Assembly: GCA_023954375.1 (NCBI GenBank)
Contig: JAMLIC010000013.1
Location: forward strand, 1-64,000
Direction of reading: 5' to 3'
Source of the DNA: Planctomycetota bacterium
Lineage (GTDB): Bacteria > Planctomycetota > J058
Length of the DNA: 64,000 bases
The notes under the pieces were generated by a model that saw nothing but the letters and a program-made list of their open reading frames with translations, was not told the origin of the DNA and searched no databases. A program made the position numbers and the translations under genes. This document shows positions 28,493 through 37,162 of the stretch, in pieces. Within the stretch, counting starts at the first letter, position 1. Every line of letters starts with the position of its first letter.

Positions 28493-30427
28493 ATGAAGCC
28501 AGTCAATCTACGCAAGCTGGCCGTCGGCGGCTCAGCGCTCGCGTGTGGGACGCTGCTCAGCCTCACGGCCCACGGTGACCCGCCGATCGTCGATCGCCTG
28601 CCGACCCTACGGGACACGATCGTCTACGAGACGGAGTTCGCCACCTACGTCGACCGCGCGCCCTTCGTGCAGTCGGTCAAGTGGGACCACCCGCTGATCA
28701 AGGCGGCGGAGAAGGCGTTCGGCACCTTCGACGCGCAGAACAACCAGACGGCGCCGGGCATCGGCCGCTCGACCATGAGCTACGGCGACCACCTCAAGAC
28801 CTACGGCCTCGACGAGGCCAACGACTGGAGCGCCCTCAAGGGCCTCTACATGTACTGGTGGAACCGGCACGACGCCAGCCCGGCCGAGCGCGAGCGGCAG
28901 CTCAACGGGATCGACCGCCGGCTGGCCCGCGGCAACTACGAGAACTTCGTCAAGACGCTGCTCGGGGAGTACCGCGACTACCCCTTCATGGTGAAGACGA
29001 AGCTCGAGATCGTCGCCAAGCACACCCCCGTGAACAAGGCGGGCGCCCAGAACGCGCCGACGAACCAGGCCTTCCTGTTCGATGACCTGACGGGCGACGG
29101 CTACTCGCGCCTGCGCTGGATCCTGAGCGAGGTCTTCTCGGCGCGGCAGCGGAAGCTGAACCCGAACCCCAGCGGCTTCAACTACGCGTGGGGCGAGGTC
29201 GGCCACGTCTGCAACCGCATCGACAACTCGGTGCGGCCGTTCTCGCACGCCGAGATGCGGTTCATCTTCCACACCTACCTGCAGGGTCAGGGGCGCCGCT
29301 TCGAGCTCGAGGACTACGAGCGCGGCCTGCAGAAGTTCATCCAGGACCACTGCGACCCGTCGCCGACGGGGCCGGACCTGGGCTACCTCTACGACTTCCG
29401 CGGCGACAAGAACTTCAAGGCGAACTGGATGGAGTGCAACGGCTTCATCTGGAACTCGCGCCACTACTGCCGGCTGCTCGAGACCCAGACGCGCAAGAAC
29501 ATCGACCTCGGCGCGCTGGAGTACTTCAAGCGGCCGTTCGCCACCCGCTACGCCCGCACGCGTGAGCTGATGGCGATGTACCTCTTCTACCCGAGCGAGC
29601 ACCACCAGCACCTGCGCAAGGCGTCGGAGCGGGGCGGCGGGCCGCACCTGTACATCGACCAGGAGGACGCGAACGGCGACGGCGTGGCCGACTACCGCCT
29701 GTTCGCCGACCACATGGGCTCGGGCGACCTCGGCCTCGAGTCGCAGGCGCTCCCGTCGGACCGCGTCTCCGGCGGCGAGGTGACCCGCAAGACGGTGGCG
29801 ACCTTCAACCGCTCGCGCTTCCTGCGCAACGCGGACTGGGGCTTCAACGGCACCTTCAACGTGACCTCGCAGACGCGCTCGCTCTTCGCCCAGGAGGGCG
29901 TGTTCACGGCGCAGGACAGCGACCGCGACGCCACCTTCAAGCTGCGCATGTCGCGGCTGAACCAGGCGCTGGACCGCCACACGAACTGGGGTCCGACGCA
30001 CATGTTCTCGACGACCATGTTCCAGCACAACAAGCGCTACGCCGTGCGCGGCGCCTACTCGCCGATCGTGGCCATGAGCTACGAGATCTCGAAGTCGCAC
30101 GGCTTCGCGGTGGGCGACTTCCCGGGCACCCACCCGAAGGACTCCCACAAGGTGAAGTGGATGTACTTCGTCAAGTTCCGCGCCCGCGACTACTACGACG
30201 AGCGGAACCTGAAGGCCGGCCAGTCGATCAACTGGAACCGGATGTACCTCAACGAGTCGTCGCTCAGCAACGACTTCTACCACGAGCGCGCGCTCGACAA
30301 GTTCGGCTGGATCCCCGCCTCCGACATGCACACCGCGGCCTACCTGGCCGAGGCCAAGGGCGAGGACAGCTACTGGGGCCCGCCCCACGGCGTGGGCCTG
30401 ATCAACGCGATGCCCGACAACCAGTAG
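28493..30427 (+). CDS. Secreted protein of unknown function
   Basis: A 644-residue protein with a clear signal peptide (KLAVGGSALACGTLLSLTAHG). I do not recognise the family. The mature part is rich in aromatic, Asn and charged residues. It contains several cysteines (GHVCNRI, DHCDPSP, WMECNG, HYCRLL), an EF-hand/dockerin-like calcium motif DANGDGVADYRL near residue 395, and a His-rich SEHHQHLR. Composition and length suggest a folded periplasmic or surface enzyme or structural protein. ATG 28493 has CAGGAGA upstream. It stands alone, closed by a hairpin shared with the convergent next gene. Confidence 0.8.
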   Translation: MKPVNLRKLAVGGSALACGTLLSLTAHGDPPIVDRLPTLRDTIVYETEFATYVDRAPFVQSVKWDHPLIKAAEKAFGTFDAQNNQTAPGIGRSTMSYGDHLKTYGLDEANDWSALKGLYMYWWNRHDASPAERERQLNGIDRRLARGNYENFVKTLLGEYRDYPFMVKTKLEIVAKHTPVNKAGAQNAPTNQAFLFDDLTGDGYSRLRWILSEVFSARQRKLNPNPSGFNYAWGEVGHVCNRIDNSVRPFSHAEMRFIFHTYLQGQGRRFELEDYERGLQKFIQDHCDPSPTGPDLGYLYDFRGDKNFKANWMECNGFIWNSRHYCRLLETQTRKNIDLGALEYFKRPFATRYARTRELMAMYLFYPSEHHQHLRKASERGGGPHLYIDQEDANGDGVADYRLFADHMGSGDLGLESQALPSDRVSGGEVTRKTVATFNRSRFLRNADWGFNGTFNVTSQTRSLFAQEGVFTAQDSDRDATFKLRMSRLNQALDRHTNWGPTHMFSTTMFQHNKRYAVRGAYSPIVAMSYEISKSHGFAVGDFPGTHPKDSHKVKWMYFVKFRARDYYDERNLKAGQSINWNRMYLNESSLSNDFYHERALDKFGWIPASDMHTAAYLAEAKGEDSYWGPPHGVGLINAMPDNQ

Positions 30428-30454
30428 CCGCCGGGGCGCGAGACGGACGAGCGA

Positions 30455-30486
30455 GCGGGCGGCGGGGCGGAGGCCTCGCCGCCCGC
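30455..30486. terminator. Bidirectional hairpin between convergent genes
   Basis: GCGGGCGGCG and CGCCGCCCGC form a perfect 10 bp stem with a 12-base loop, 28 bp after one stop and 14 bp from the other. Confidence 0.65.
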
Positions 30487-30499
30487 TGGCGTCTCCGGG

Positions 30500-31792
30500 T
30501 CACACCAGGTTCCGCGCGCGCGCCCGCTCCTCCAGCCCCTCCCGGAACGCCGGGTGCGCCACCGCGATCAGCCGCCGCGCCCGCTCGCGCACGGGGCGGC
30601 CCCACAGGTCGGCCACGCCCCACTCGGTGACGACGAAGTGCACGTCGCCTCGCGACGTGACCACGCCGGCGCCGGGGTCGAGCTCGCTCACGATCCGCGA
30701 GACGGCCCCGCCCCTGGCCGTGGACGGCAGGGCGATCACCGGGCGGCCGTGGGCGGCGCGCGCGGCGCCGCGGATGAAGTCGACCTGCCCGCCGATCCCC
30801 GAGTAGAAGCGCGTCCCGATCGAGTCGGAGACGACCTGCCCCGTGAGGTCGACCTGGATCGCCGAGTTGACGGCCACGAAGCGGTCGTGGCGGGCGATCA
30901 CGACCGGGTCGTTGGTGTAGTCCGAGGGGTGCATCTCGACGACCGGGTTGTCGTGCACCCAGCGGTAGAGCGCCTCGCTGCCCATGAGGAACGACGAGAC
31001 CACCTTCCCGCGGTGGAGCGGCTTGCGCTCGCCCGTGATCACGCCGCGCTCGACGAGCCGCATGACGCCGTCGGAGAACATCTCGGTGTGGATGCCGAGG
31101 TCGCGCCGACCCGCGAGGGCGTCGAGCACCGCGTCCGGGATCGCGCCGATCCCCAGCTGGAGGGTGTCGCCGTCCTCGACCAGCCCGGCCACGTGGCCGC
31201 CGATCCGCCGCGACACGTCGTCGATCGGCGGCGCGGGGAGCTCGGGGAGGGGGTGCTCGGCCTCGACCACCGCGGCGAAGCGCGAGACGTGGAGGAACGC
31301 GTCGCCGTGGGTGCGCGGGCAGCGCGGGTTCACCTCGGCGATCACGTGGCGCGCCTGGTGCGCCGCCGGCATGACGACGTCGACGGAGACGCCGAGCGAG
31401 CAGTAGCCGTGCGCGTCGGGCGGCGAGACCTGCACGAGCGCCACGTCGATCGGGGTGCGTTCGCGGAACAGGCGCGGGATCTCGGAGAGGAAGATCGGCG
31501 TGTAGTCGGCCCGCCCGGCGTTCACCGCCTCGCGCAGGTTCGCGCCGATGAACAGGGCGTTGGCGCGGAACGCGCCGCAGCGCTCCGGCAGGGCCCACGG
31601 CGCGTCGCCGAGCGAGAGGAGGCTCAGCACCTCCACGTCGCGCAGGTCGGCGCTCCGGGCGCAGAGCGCCTCGAGCAGCGCGCGCGGGACGCCGGCGTTG
31701 CCGGAGAAGGTCACGCGGGCGCCGCTGGTCACGAGCTGCACGGCGTCGACCGGGCTGCGGAGGCGGGCGCGGTAGTCGTCGGTCCAGGGCAT
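30500..31792 (-). CDS. Acetyl-CoA hydrolase/CoA-transferase family protein
   Basis: A 430-residue class I CoA-transferase of the Cat2/4-hydroxybutyrate or acetate CoA-transferase group. The presumed catalytic glutamate is in GIHTEMFSDGV (near residue 237). Other family signatures are QLGIGAIPDAVL, FYSGIGGQVDF, STARGGAVSRIV and VVTEWGVADLWGR. It moves CoA between acyl-CoAs and a carboxylate; the exact acid cannot be told from sequence. ATG 31792 with GAGGGG upstream is chosen over the longer open frame. It diverges from the hydrogenase operon, which hints at fermentative or redox-balancing metabolism. Confidence 0.9.
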   Translation of the reverse strand: MPWTDDYRARLRSPVDAVQLVTSGARVTFSGNAGVPRALLEALCARSADLRDVEVLSLLSLGDAPWALPERCGAFRANALFIGANLREAVNAGRADYTPIFLSEIPRLFRERTPIDVALVQVSPPDAHGYCSLGVSVDVVMPAAHQARHVIAEVNPRCPRTHGDAFLHVSRFAAVVEAEHPLPELPAPPIDDVSRRIGGHVAGLVEDGDTLQLGIGAIPDAVLDALAGRRDLGIHTEMFSDGVMRLVERGVITGERKPLHRGKVVSSFLMGSEALYRWVHDNPVVEMHPSDYTNDPVVIARHDRFVAVNSAIQVDLTGQVVSDSIGTRFYSGIGGQVDFIRGAARAAHGRPVIALPSTARGGAVSRIVSELDPGAGVVTSRGDVHFVVTEWGVADLWGRPVRERARRLIAVAHPAFREGLEERARARNLV

Positions 31793-31823
31793 GTCTCGGT
31801 CCCCCTCGCCTGGACGTCCTGCA

Positions 31824-31871
31824 CGCCGCGCGCCGTCGCAAGGCGCGCGGCGGCGTCTCGCGCGCGAGACG
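31824..31871. promoter_or_regulatory. Two adjacent palindromes in the CoA-transferase/hydrogenase divergent region
   Basis: An 11 bp stem CGCCGCGCGCC / GGCGCGCGGCG with loop GTCGCAA (31824-31852) is followed by the 18 bp palindrome CGTCTCGCGCGCGAGACG (31854-31871). This is a candidate operator or attenuator for either direction. Confidence 0.5.
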
Positions 31872-31947
31872 TCGTCACGCCCGCGAGACAGCGCTGACCG
31901 TCCGGCCTGGGGGTGAGGCGGCACGGTGCTCGCGTTATGGTCGAGGC

Positions 31948-33099
31948 ATGAGCTCCTCGGGGAAGGTCCGCCTCGCGCGCGGCGCGTTCGACGCGCTGTT
32001 CGACGCGCTGCACGACGACGGCCGGGTGGTCGTCGGGCCGACGCTGAAGGACGGCGCGATCGCCTACGAGCGGCTCGCCTCGGCGGCCGACCTGCCCGCC
32101 GGCTGGACGGACGTGCAGGAGGCCGGCCGCTACCGCCTCGAGCGGCGCGGGGACGAGGCCCTGTTCGGCTACGCCGTCGGGCCGCACGCCTGGAAGCGCT
32201 TCCTGCACCCGCCCGAGGTGCGCCTGCTCCGGGCGACGCGGACCGACGAGGGCTTCGAGGTCGACGACGCCCCGCCGGCCGCCGAGCGCCTGGCCTTCCT
32301 GGGGGTGCGCGCCTGCGACCTCGCCGCGATCGCCATCCAGGACCGCGTGCTCCTCGGCGGGCCCTACCCCGACCCGATCTACCGGGCGCGGCGCGAGGCC
32401 GCCCTGCTGGTGGCCGTGCAGTGCGGGACGGCCGGCGGGACGTGCTTCTGCGTCTCCATGAACACCGGCCCGGCGGTGACCGGGGGCGCCGACCTGACGC
32501 TGACGGAGCTGCTCGCGCCGGAGCACGCCTTCGTGGTCGAGGCGTCGTCGCCGGCCGGGGAGGCCGTCCTCGCCCGGCTCGAGGCGCGCCTGGGCGGCGC
32601 GCTCCCGGCGGCGACCGAGGCCGACCGCCAGGCCGTCGACGAGGTCGTCGCGCGGACGGCCGCGCAGATGGGCCGCACCCTCGAGGCGCCCGGGCGGGTG
32701 CCGCAGGCCCTCCGGGAGACCCTCGAGCACCCGCGCTGGGACGACGTGGCCGCCCGCTGCCTCACCTGCGCCAACTGCACCATGGTCTGCCCCACCTGCT
32801 TCTGCACGCAGGTGACCGACACGACCGACCTGACGGGCGACCACGCCGAGCGCTGGCGGCGCTGGGACTCGTGCTTCACGCTCGAGTTCACCTACCTGCA
32901 CGGGCAGAGCGTCAGGGCGTCCGCGCGCTCGCGCTACCGCCAGTGGCTCACGCACAAGCTCTCCACCTGGCACGACCAGTTCGGCACGTCGGGCTGCGTC
33001 GGCTGCGGCCGGTGCATCACCTGGTGCCCGGTCGGGATCGACATCACCGAGGAGGTCCGCGCGCTCCTGGCGCCGGCCGCCGGAGGAGGCGGGGCGTGA
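31948..33099 (+). CDS. hydB: Group 3b [NiFe] hydrogenase beta subunit (Fe-S)
   Basis: A 383-residue homologue of sulfhydrogenase subunit beta. Two ferredoxin-like [4Fe-4S] motifs, CLTCANCTMVCPTC near residue 270 and CVGCGRCITWCPVG near 350, pass electrons between the NAD(P)-reducing gamma subunit and the delta subunit. Further cysteines (TCFCVSM near 170) are typical of the family's N-terminal half. It opens an operon of seven genes with overlapping ends. Its ATG has only a weak GAGGC ribosome-binding site. Confidence 0.9.
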   Translation: MSSSGKVRLARGAFDALFDALHDDGRVVVGPTLKDGAIAYERLASAADLPAGWTDVQEAGRYRLERRGDEALFGYAVGPHAWKRFLHPPEVRLLRATRTDEGFEVDDAPPAAERLAFLGVRACDLAAIAIQDRVLLGGPYPDPIYRARREAALLVAVQCGTAGGTCFCVSMNTGPAVTGGADLTLTELLAPEHAFVVEASSPAGEAVLARLEARLGGALPAATEADRQAVDEVVARTAAQMGRTLEAPGRVPQALRETLEHPRWDDVAARCLTCANCTMVCPTCFCTQVTDTTDLTGDHAERWRRWDSCFTLEFTYLHGQSVRASARSRYRQWLTHKLSTWHDQFGTSGCVGCGRCITWCPVGIDITEEVRALLAPAAGGGGA

Positions 33100-33557
33100 C
33101 CCCGATCGAGGACGTCCTGCGACAGCACCCCTTCTTCGAGGGGCTCGCGCCCGCGCACCTCCAGCTGCTCGCCGGCTGCGCGAAGAACGTGCTCCTGCCG
33201 GCCGGCGCCTACGTCATGCGCGAGGGCGACCCGGCCGACACCTTCCACGCCCTGCGCGACGGCGCGGTGGCCCTCGAGGTCCATGCCCCGGGCGGCCCGC
33301 TCGTCGTGCAGACGCTCCACGGCGGCGACGTGCTCGGCTGGTCGTGGCTCTTCCCGCCGCACCGGTGCGCCTTCGACGCCCGGATCGTCGAGCCGACCCG
33401 CGCGCTCGCGCTCGACGGGGTGTGCCTGCGCGAGAAGGCCGAGCGCGACCACGAGCTCGGCTACGCCCTCATGAAGCGCGTCGCGAAGGTGTTCACCTCC
33501 CGCCTCGCCGCCACGCGGCTGCAGCTCCTGGACCTGTATGGCCACGCCGCTCGCTGA
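33096..33557 (+). CDS. Cyclic-nucleotide-binding domain protein in hydrogenase operon
   Basis: A 153-residue single CAP_ED (cNMP-binding) domain: GAYVMREGDPADTFHALRDG and LHGGDVLGWSWLFPP. It has no DNA-binding helix-turn-helix, so it is probably a regulatory or structural subunit rather than a transcription factor. Such a gene between beta and gamma is common in group 3b hydrogenase operons. GTG 33096 overlaps the hydB stop by 4 bp. Confidence 0.87.
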   Translation: MTPIEDVLRQHPFFEGLAPAHLQLLAGCAKNVLLPAGAYVMREGDPADTFHALRDGAVALEVHAPGGPLVVQTLHGGDVLGWSWLFPPHRCAFDARIVEPTRALALDGVCLREKAERDHELGYALMKRVAKVFTSRLAATRLQLLDLYGHAAR

Positions 33558-34371
33558 CCCCATGCGCCCGCGCGTGGCGAAGGTCCGCGCGACCCGGCAG
33601 GAGACGCGCGACACGTGGACCCTCGAGCTCGAGGTCGACGGCGGCGCGCCCGTGCCCTTCGCCGCGGGGCAGTTCCACATGCTCTGGCCCTTCGGCGTGG
33701 GCGAGGCGGCGATCTCGATCGCCGGCGACCCGGGCGAGCCGGCGCGCGTCGTGCACACCGTCCGGGCCGTGGGCGCCGTGTCGCGCGCGCTGGCGGCGGC
33801 GCGCCCCGGCGACGCCCTCGGGCTGCGCGGGCCCTTCGGCCGCGGCTGGCCCGTCGAGGCGGCGATCAACCACGACGTCCTGCTCGTGGCCGGCGGGATC
33901 GGCCTGGCCCCGCTGCGGCCCTTCGTCCTGCACCTCCTCTCGCACCGCGGCCACTACGGCCGCGCGGCCCTGCTCGTGGGCGCCCGCACCCCGGGCGACC
34001 TCCTCTACCCCGGCGAGCTCGACGACTGGCGCGCGAGGGGGCTCGAGGTGCTGGTGACGGTCGACGCCGCCGCGCCGTCGTGGCCGGGCGCCGTGGGCGT
34101 CGTCACGCGGCTCCTGCCCCGGGCCGAGGTCGACCCGGCGCGGACCGTCGCCGCCGTGTGCGGGCCCGAGGTCATGATGCGCGTCGTCGCCCAGGAGCTC
34201 GCCTCGCGCGGGGTCGCGCCCGAGCGCACCTACCTGTCCATGGAGCGCAACATGAGGTGCGCGGTGGCCGTGTGCGGGCACTGCCAGTACGGACCGACGC
34301 TGCTCTGCCGCGACGGGCCGGTCCTGACGTGGGAGCGGCTCCGGCCGCTCCTGGCCGTGAGGGAGCTGTGA
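33538..34371 (+). CDS. hydG: Group 3b hydrogenase gamma subunit (FAD/NAD(P))
   Basis: A 277-residue flavoprotein of the ferredoxin-NADP reductase family. An N-terminal FAD barrel precedes an NAD(P)-binding domain with VAGGIGLAPLRPF near residue 119. A C-terminal [2Fe-2S]/Cys cluster is MRCAVAVCGHC...LLC near 238-262. It is the NAD(P)H-coupling subunit of sulfhydrogenase. ATG 33538 overlaps the previous gene by 20 bp; ATG 33562 is an alternative start. It overlaps the delta gene by 4 bp. Confidence 0.9.
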   Translation: MATPLADPMRPRVAKVRATRQETRDTWTLELEVDGGAPVPFAAGQFHMLWPFGVGEAAISIAGDPGEPARVVHTVRAVGAVSRALAAARPGDALGLRGPFGRGWPVEAAINHDVLLVAGGIGLAPLRPFVLHLLSHRGHYGRAALLVGARTPGDLLYPGELDDWRARGLEVLVTVDAAAPSWPGAVGVVTRLLPRAEVDPARTVAAVCGPEVMMRVVAQELASRGVAPERTYLSMERNMRCAVAVCGHCQYGPTLLCRDGPVLTWERLRPLLAVREL

Positions 34372-35150
34372 CGGCGCGCAAGAAGCCACGGCTGGCCGTG
34401 TGGAAGTTCGCCTCGTGCGACGGCTGCCAGCTCTCGCTCCTCGACTGCGAGGACGAGCTGCTCGCGCTCGCCGGCGAGGTCGAGATCGCCCACTTCCTCG
34501 AGGCGACGAGCGCCAACACCGAGGGCCCGTACGACGTGTCCCTCGTCGAGGGCTCGGTGACCACGGCGCACGACGCGCGGCGGATCCTCGAGGTCCGCGA
34601 GCAGTCGAAGGTGCTGGTGACGATCGGCGCCTGCGCCACCGCCGGCGGGATCCAGGCCCTGCGCAACACGCGCGAGCTGCCGGAGCTCCTGTCGGTCGTC
34701 TACGCCCGCCCCGACTGGATCGACGCCCTGGCCACCTCGACGCCGATCGCCGCGCACGTGAAGGTCGACCTCGAGCTGCGCGGCTGCCCGGTGAACAAGC
34801 ACCAGCTCCTGTCGGTCCTCTCGGCGCTGCTCGCCGGGCGCCGCCCGGACGTGCCGCGCGAGTCGGTGTGCACCGAGTGCAAGCGGAGCGGGACCGTGTG
34901 CGTGATGGTCGCCCGCGGCACGCCCTGCCTCGGCCCCGTGACGCACGCCGGCTGCCAGGCGCTCTGCCCGCGCTACGACCGCGGCTGCTACGGCTGCTTC
35001 GGGCCCATGGAGTCGCCGAACACGCCGTCGCTCGCCGCGGCCTGGAGGGCGCTGGGGCAGGAGGAGCAGGACCTGGCGCGGGCGTTCCGCAGCTTCAACG
35101 CGGGGGCGACGCCGTTCAGCGAGGAGGCCGACCGCCATGAGCGCCCCTGA
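34368..35150 (+). CDS. hydD: Group 3b hydrogenase delta (small) subunit
   Basis: A 260-residue small subunit of the NADH-dehydrogenase 20 kDa/NiFe small-subunit family. Ligands of the proximal cluster are CDGCQ (Cys17, Cys20 region), GACATAGG and GCP. A C-terminal cysteine set (VCTECKRSG, GTPCLGP, GCQALCPRYDRGCYGC) suggests further [4Fe-4S] clusters. It relays electrons from the NiFe site. GTG 34368 overlaps the previous stop. Confidence 0.92.
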   Translation: MTARKKPRLAVWKFASCDGCQLSLLDCEDELLALAGEVEIAHFLEATSANTEGPYDVSLVEGSVTTAHDARRILEVREQSKVLVTIGACATAGGIQALRNTRELPELLSVVYARPDWIDALATSTPIAAHVKVDLELRGCPVNKHQLLSVLSALLAGRRPDVPRESVCTECKRSGTVCVMVARGTPCLGPVTHAGCQALCPRYDRGCYGCFGPMESPNTPSLAAAWRALGQEEQDLARAFRSFNAGATPFSEEADRHERP

Positions 35151-36456
35151 GGAGCCGCGCAGCCGCACGGTGCGCGTGGCCGCGCTCGCGCGGGTCGAGG
35201 GCGAGGGCGCCCTGCACATCCGCGTGCGCGGGGCCGAGGTCGAGCGCGTGTCGCTCGAGATCTACGAGCCGCCGCGCTTCTTCGAGGGGCTCCTGCGCGG
35301 GCGGGCCTGGACCGAGGCGCCCGACGTCACGGCGCGGATCTGCGGGATCTGCCCGGTCGCCTACCAGATGAGCGCCGTGCACGCGCTCGAGGCGGGGGTC
35401 GGCGCGCAGGTGACGGGCCCGCTGCGCGACCTGCGGCGGCTCCTCTACTGCGGCGAGTGGATCGAGAGCCACACGCTCCACGCGTTCATGCTCCACGCGC
35501 CGGACTTCCTCGGCTACCCCGACGCGATCCGCATGGCCAAGGACCACCCCGAGCGGGTCAAGGCGGGGCTCGAGGTCAAGAAGGCCGGCAACGCCCTCGT
35601 GGCGCTCGTCGGCGGCCGCGAGGTCCACCCGATCAACGTGCGCGTGGGCGGCTTCTACCGGGCGCCGACGCGGGCGGAGCTGGCCGCGCTCGAGGCGCCG
35701 CTCGCGCGCGCGCGCGACCTGGCGCTCGAGGCGCTCGCCTGGACGGCGACCTTCAGCTACCCGGGCCTGGCGCTCGAGCGCGAGCTCGTGGCCCTGCGCC
35801 ACCCGGCCGAGTACCCCATGAACGAGGGGCGGATCGTCTCCACGAAGGGGCTCGACTGCGCGGCCGAGGAGTTCGACCAGCACATGGTCGAGGAGCAGGT
35901 CGCGCACTCGACCGCGCTCCACGCGCGCCTGCGCGGCCGCGGCCACTACCTGACCGGGCCCCTGGCCCGCTGGGCGCTCGCGCGCGACCTCCTGCCCGCG
36001 TGGCTCCTCGAGGCCGCCCGCGCGGCCGGCCTCGACGGGCCGGTCACGGACCCGTTCCGCAGCATCGGCGTGCGGCTGGTCGAGGTGGCCTACGCCTGCG
36101 ACGAGGCCGTGCGGCTGATCCGGGCCTACGCGCCGCCCCCGGCGCCGGCGCTCGCCCTGGCCCCGCGCGCCGGCTCGGGCGCCTGGGCGACCGAGGCCCC
36201 GCGCGGGCTCCTCTGGCACCGCTACGCGCTCGACGACGCGGGCGCGATCGTGTCGGCGCGGATCGTCCCGCCGACCTCGCAGAACCAGGCCTCGATCGAG
36301 GACGACCTGCGCGCGCTCGCGGCCGACCTCCTGCGCGACCCCCACCTGGCCGAGGACGTCCTCGCCCGCCGCTGCGAGGCGGCCGTGCGCAACCACGACC
36401 CGTGCATCTCCTGCTCGACGCACTTCCTCAAGCTCCACCTGGAGCGGGTCCCGTGA
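35137..36456 (+). CDS. hydA: Group 3b [NiFe] hydrogenase alpha (large) subunit
   Basis: A 439-residue catalytic subunit. The four nickel-binding cysteines are in RICGICP (residues ~67-73) and DPCISC (~421-426). The C-terminal motif DPCISCSTHFLKLHLERVP carries a short peptide after the cysteines that the maturation protease would remove. It performs reversible H2 oxidation coupled to NAD(P) through the other subunits, in the cytoplasm. ATG 35137 overlaps hydD by 14 bp. Confidence 0.95.
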   Translation: MSAPEEPRSRTVRVAALARVEGEGALHIRVRGAEVERVSLEIYEPPRFFEGLLRGRAWTEAPDVTARICGICPVAYQMSAVHALEAGVGAQVTGPLRDLRRLLYCGEWIESHTLHAFMLHAPDFLGYPDAIRMAKDHPERVKAGLEVKKAGNALVALVGGREVHPINVRVGGFYRAPTRAELAALEAPLARARDLALEALAWTATFSYPGLALERELVALRHPAEYPMNEGRIVSTKGLDCAAEEFDQHMVEEQVAHSTALHARLRGRGHYLTGPLARWALARDLLPAWLLEAARAAGLDGPVTDPFRSIGVRLVEVAYACDEAVRLIRAYAPPPAPALALAPRAGSGAWATEAPRGLLWHRYALDDAGAIVSARIVPPTSQNQASIEDDLRALAADLLRDPHLAEDVLARRCEAAVRNHDPCISCSTHFLKLHLERVP

Positions 36457-36899
36457 CGGCGCGCGTGATCGGCCTCGGCAACCGCCTGCGCGGCGACGAC
36501 GGCCTGGGCCTCGAGGTGGCCGAGCGCCTGCGCGGGACGGCGGGCGTGGAGGTGCTCGCCCGCGAGAGCGCGCCGCCCGACCTGTTCCTCGCCTGGGGCC
36601 CCGAGGACGACGTGGTCCTCGTCGACGCCGCGCGCAGCGGCAGCCCGCCCGGGACGGTGCTGCGCTTCGACGCCGTCGCCGCGGCGCTCCCCTGCGACCT
36701 CCTGCGCGTCTCGACCCACGGCGACGGCGCGCCGGCGGCCGTCGAGCTGGCCCGCGCGCTCGAGCGCCTCCCGCGCCGGCTGGTCGTCCTGGCCGTCGAG
36801 GGCGCGTCGTTCGACCTGGGCGCGGGGCTGAGCGCCCAGGTGGCGCAGGCGGTCGACGCGGTGGCCCGGCGCGCCCTCGAGGAGCTGGGCCGTGCATGA
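36453..36899 (+). CDS. Hydrogenase maturation protease
   Basis: A 148-residue HyaD/HycI-type endopeptidase that trims the large subunit C-terminus after nickel insertion. It has the N-terminal signature GLGNRLRGDDGLG with the nickel-sensing Asp, a central DAARSGSPPGT and VSTHGDG carrying the conserved His. GTG 36453 overlaps the hydA stop by 4 bp, so the protease is made with its own substrate. Confidence 0.92.
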   Translation: MTARVIGLGNRLRGDDGLGLEVAERLRGTAGVEVLARESAPPDLFLAWGPEDDVVLVDAARSGSPPGTVLRFDAVAAALPCDLLRVSTHGDGAPAAVELARALERLPRRLVVLAVEGASFDLGAGLSAQVAQAVDAVARRALEELGRA

Positions 36900-37155
36900 G
36901 ACGGGGCTGATCAAGGGGCTCGTCCGGGCCGCGCTCGAGGCGGCCGCGGGCGGCAAGGTGGCGGCCGTGGGCGTGCGGATCGGCGCCCTGTCGGGGATCT
37001 CGGCCGCGCACCTGCGCGAGCACTGGGACGAGGCGCTGCCGGGGACGCCGCTCGAGGGCGCCGCCCTGCGCGCGGAGACCTCCGACGACCCGACCGACGA
37101 CGGCGCCATGGGCGTGGTCCTCGAGTGGGTGGAGCTCGTGGGGGAGGAGGGGTGA
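36892..37155 (+). CDS. Short HypA-like protein lacking the zinc domain
   Basis: An 87-residue protein starting at GTG 36892 with the HypA N-terminus M-H-E (His2 is the nickel ligand in HypA). It has the family's VGVRIGALSGISAAHLREHW and GTPLEGAALR segments. Normal HypA is ~113-118 residues with a CxxC...CxxC zinc loop; no cysteine is present here. It may be a trimmed HypA or a non-zinc nickel-delivery variant. It overlaps the protease gene by 8 bp. No HypB-F genes are in the window. Confidence 0.75.
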   Translation: MHETGLIKGLVRAALEAAAGGKVAAVGVRIGALSGISAAHLREHWDEALPGTPLEGAALRAETSDDPTDDGAMGVVLEWVELVGEEG

Positions 37156-37162
37156 CGCGGCC

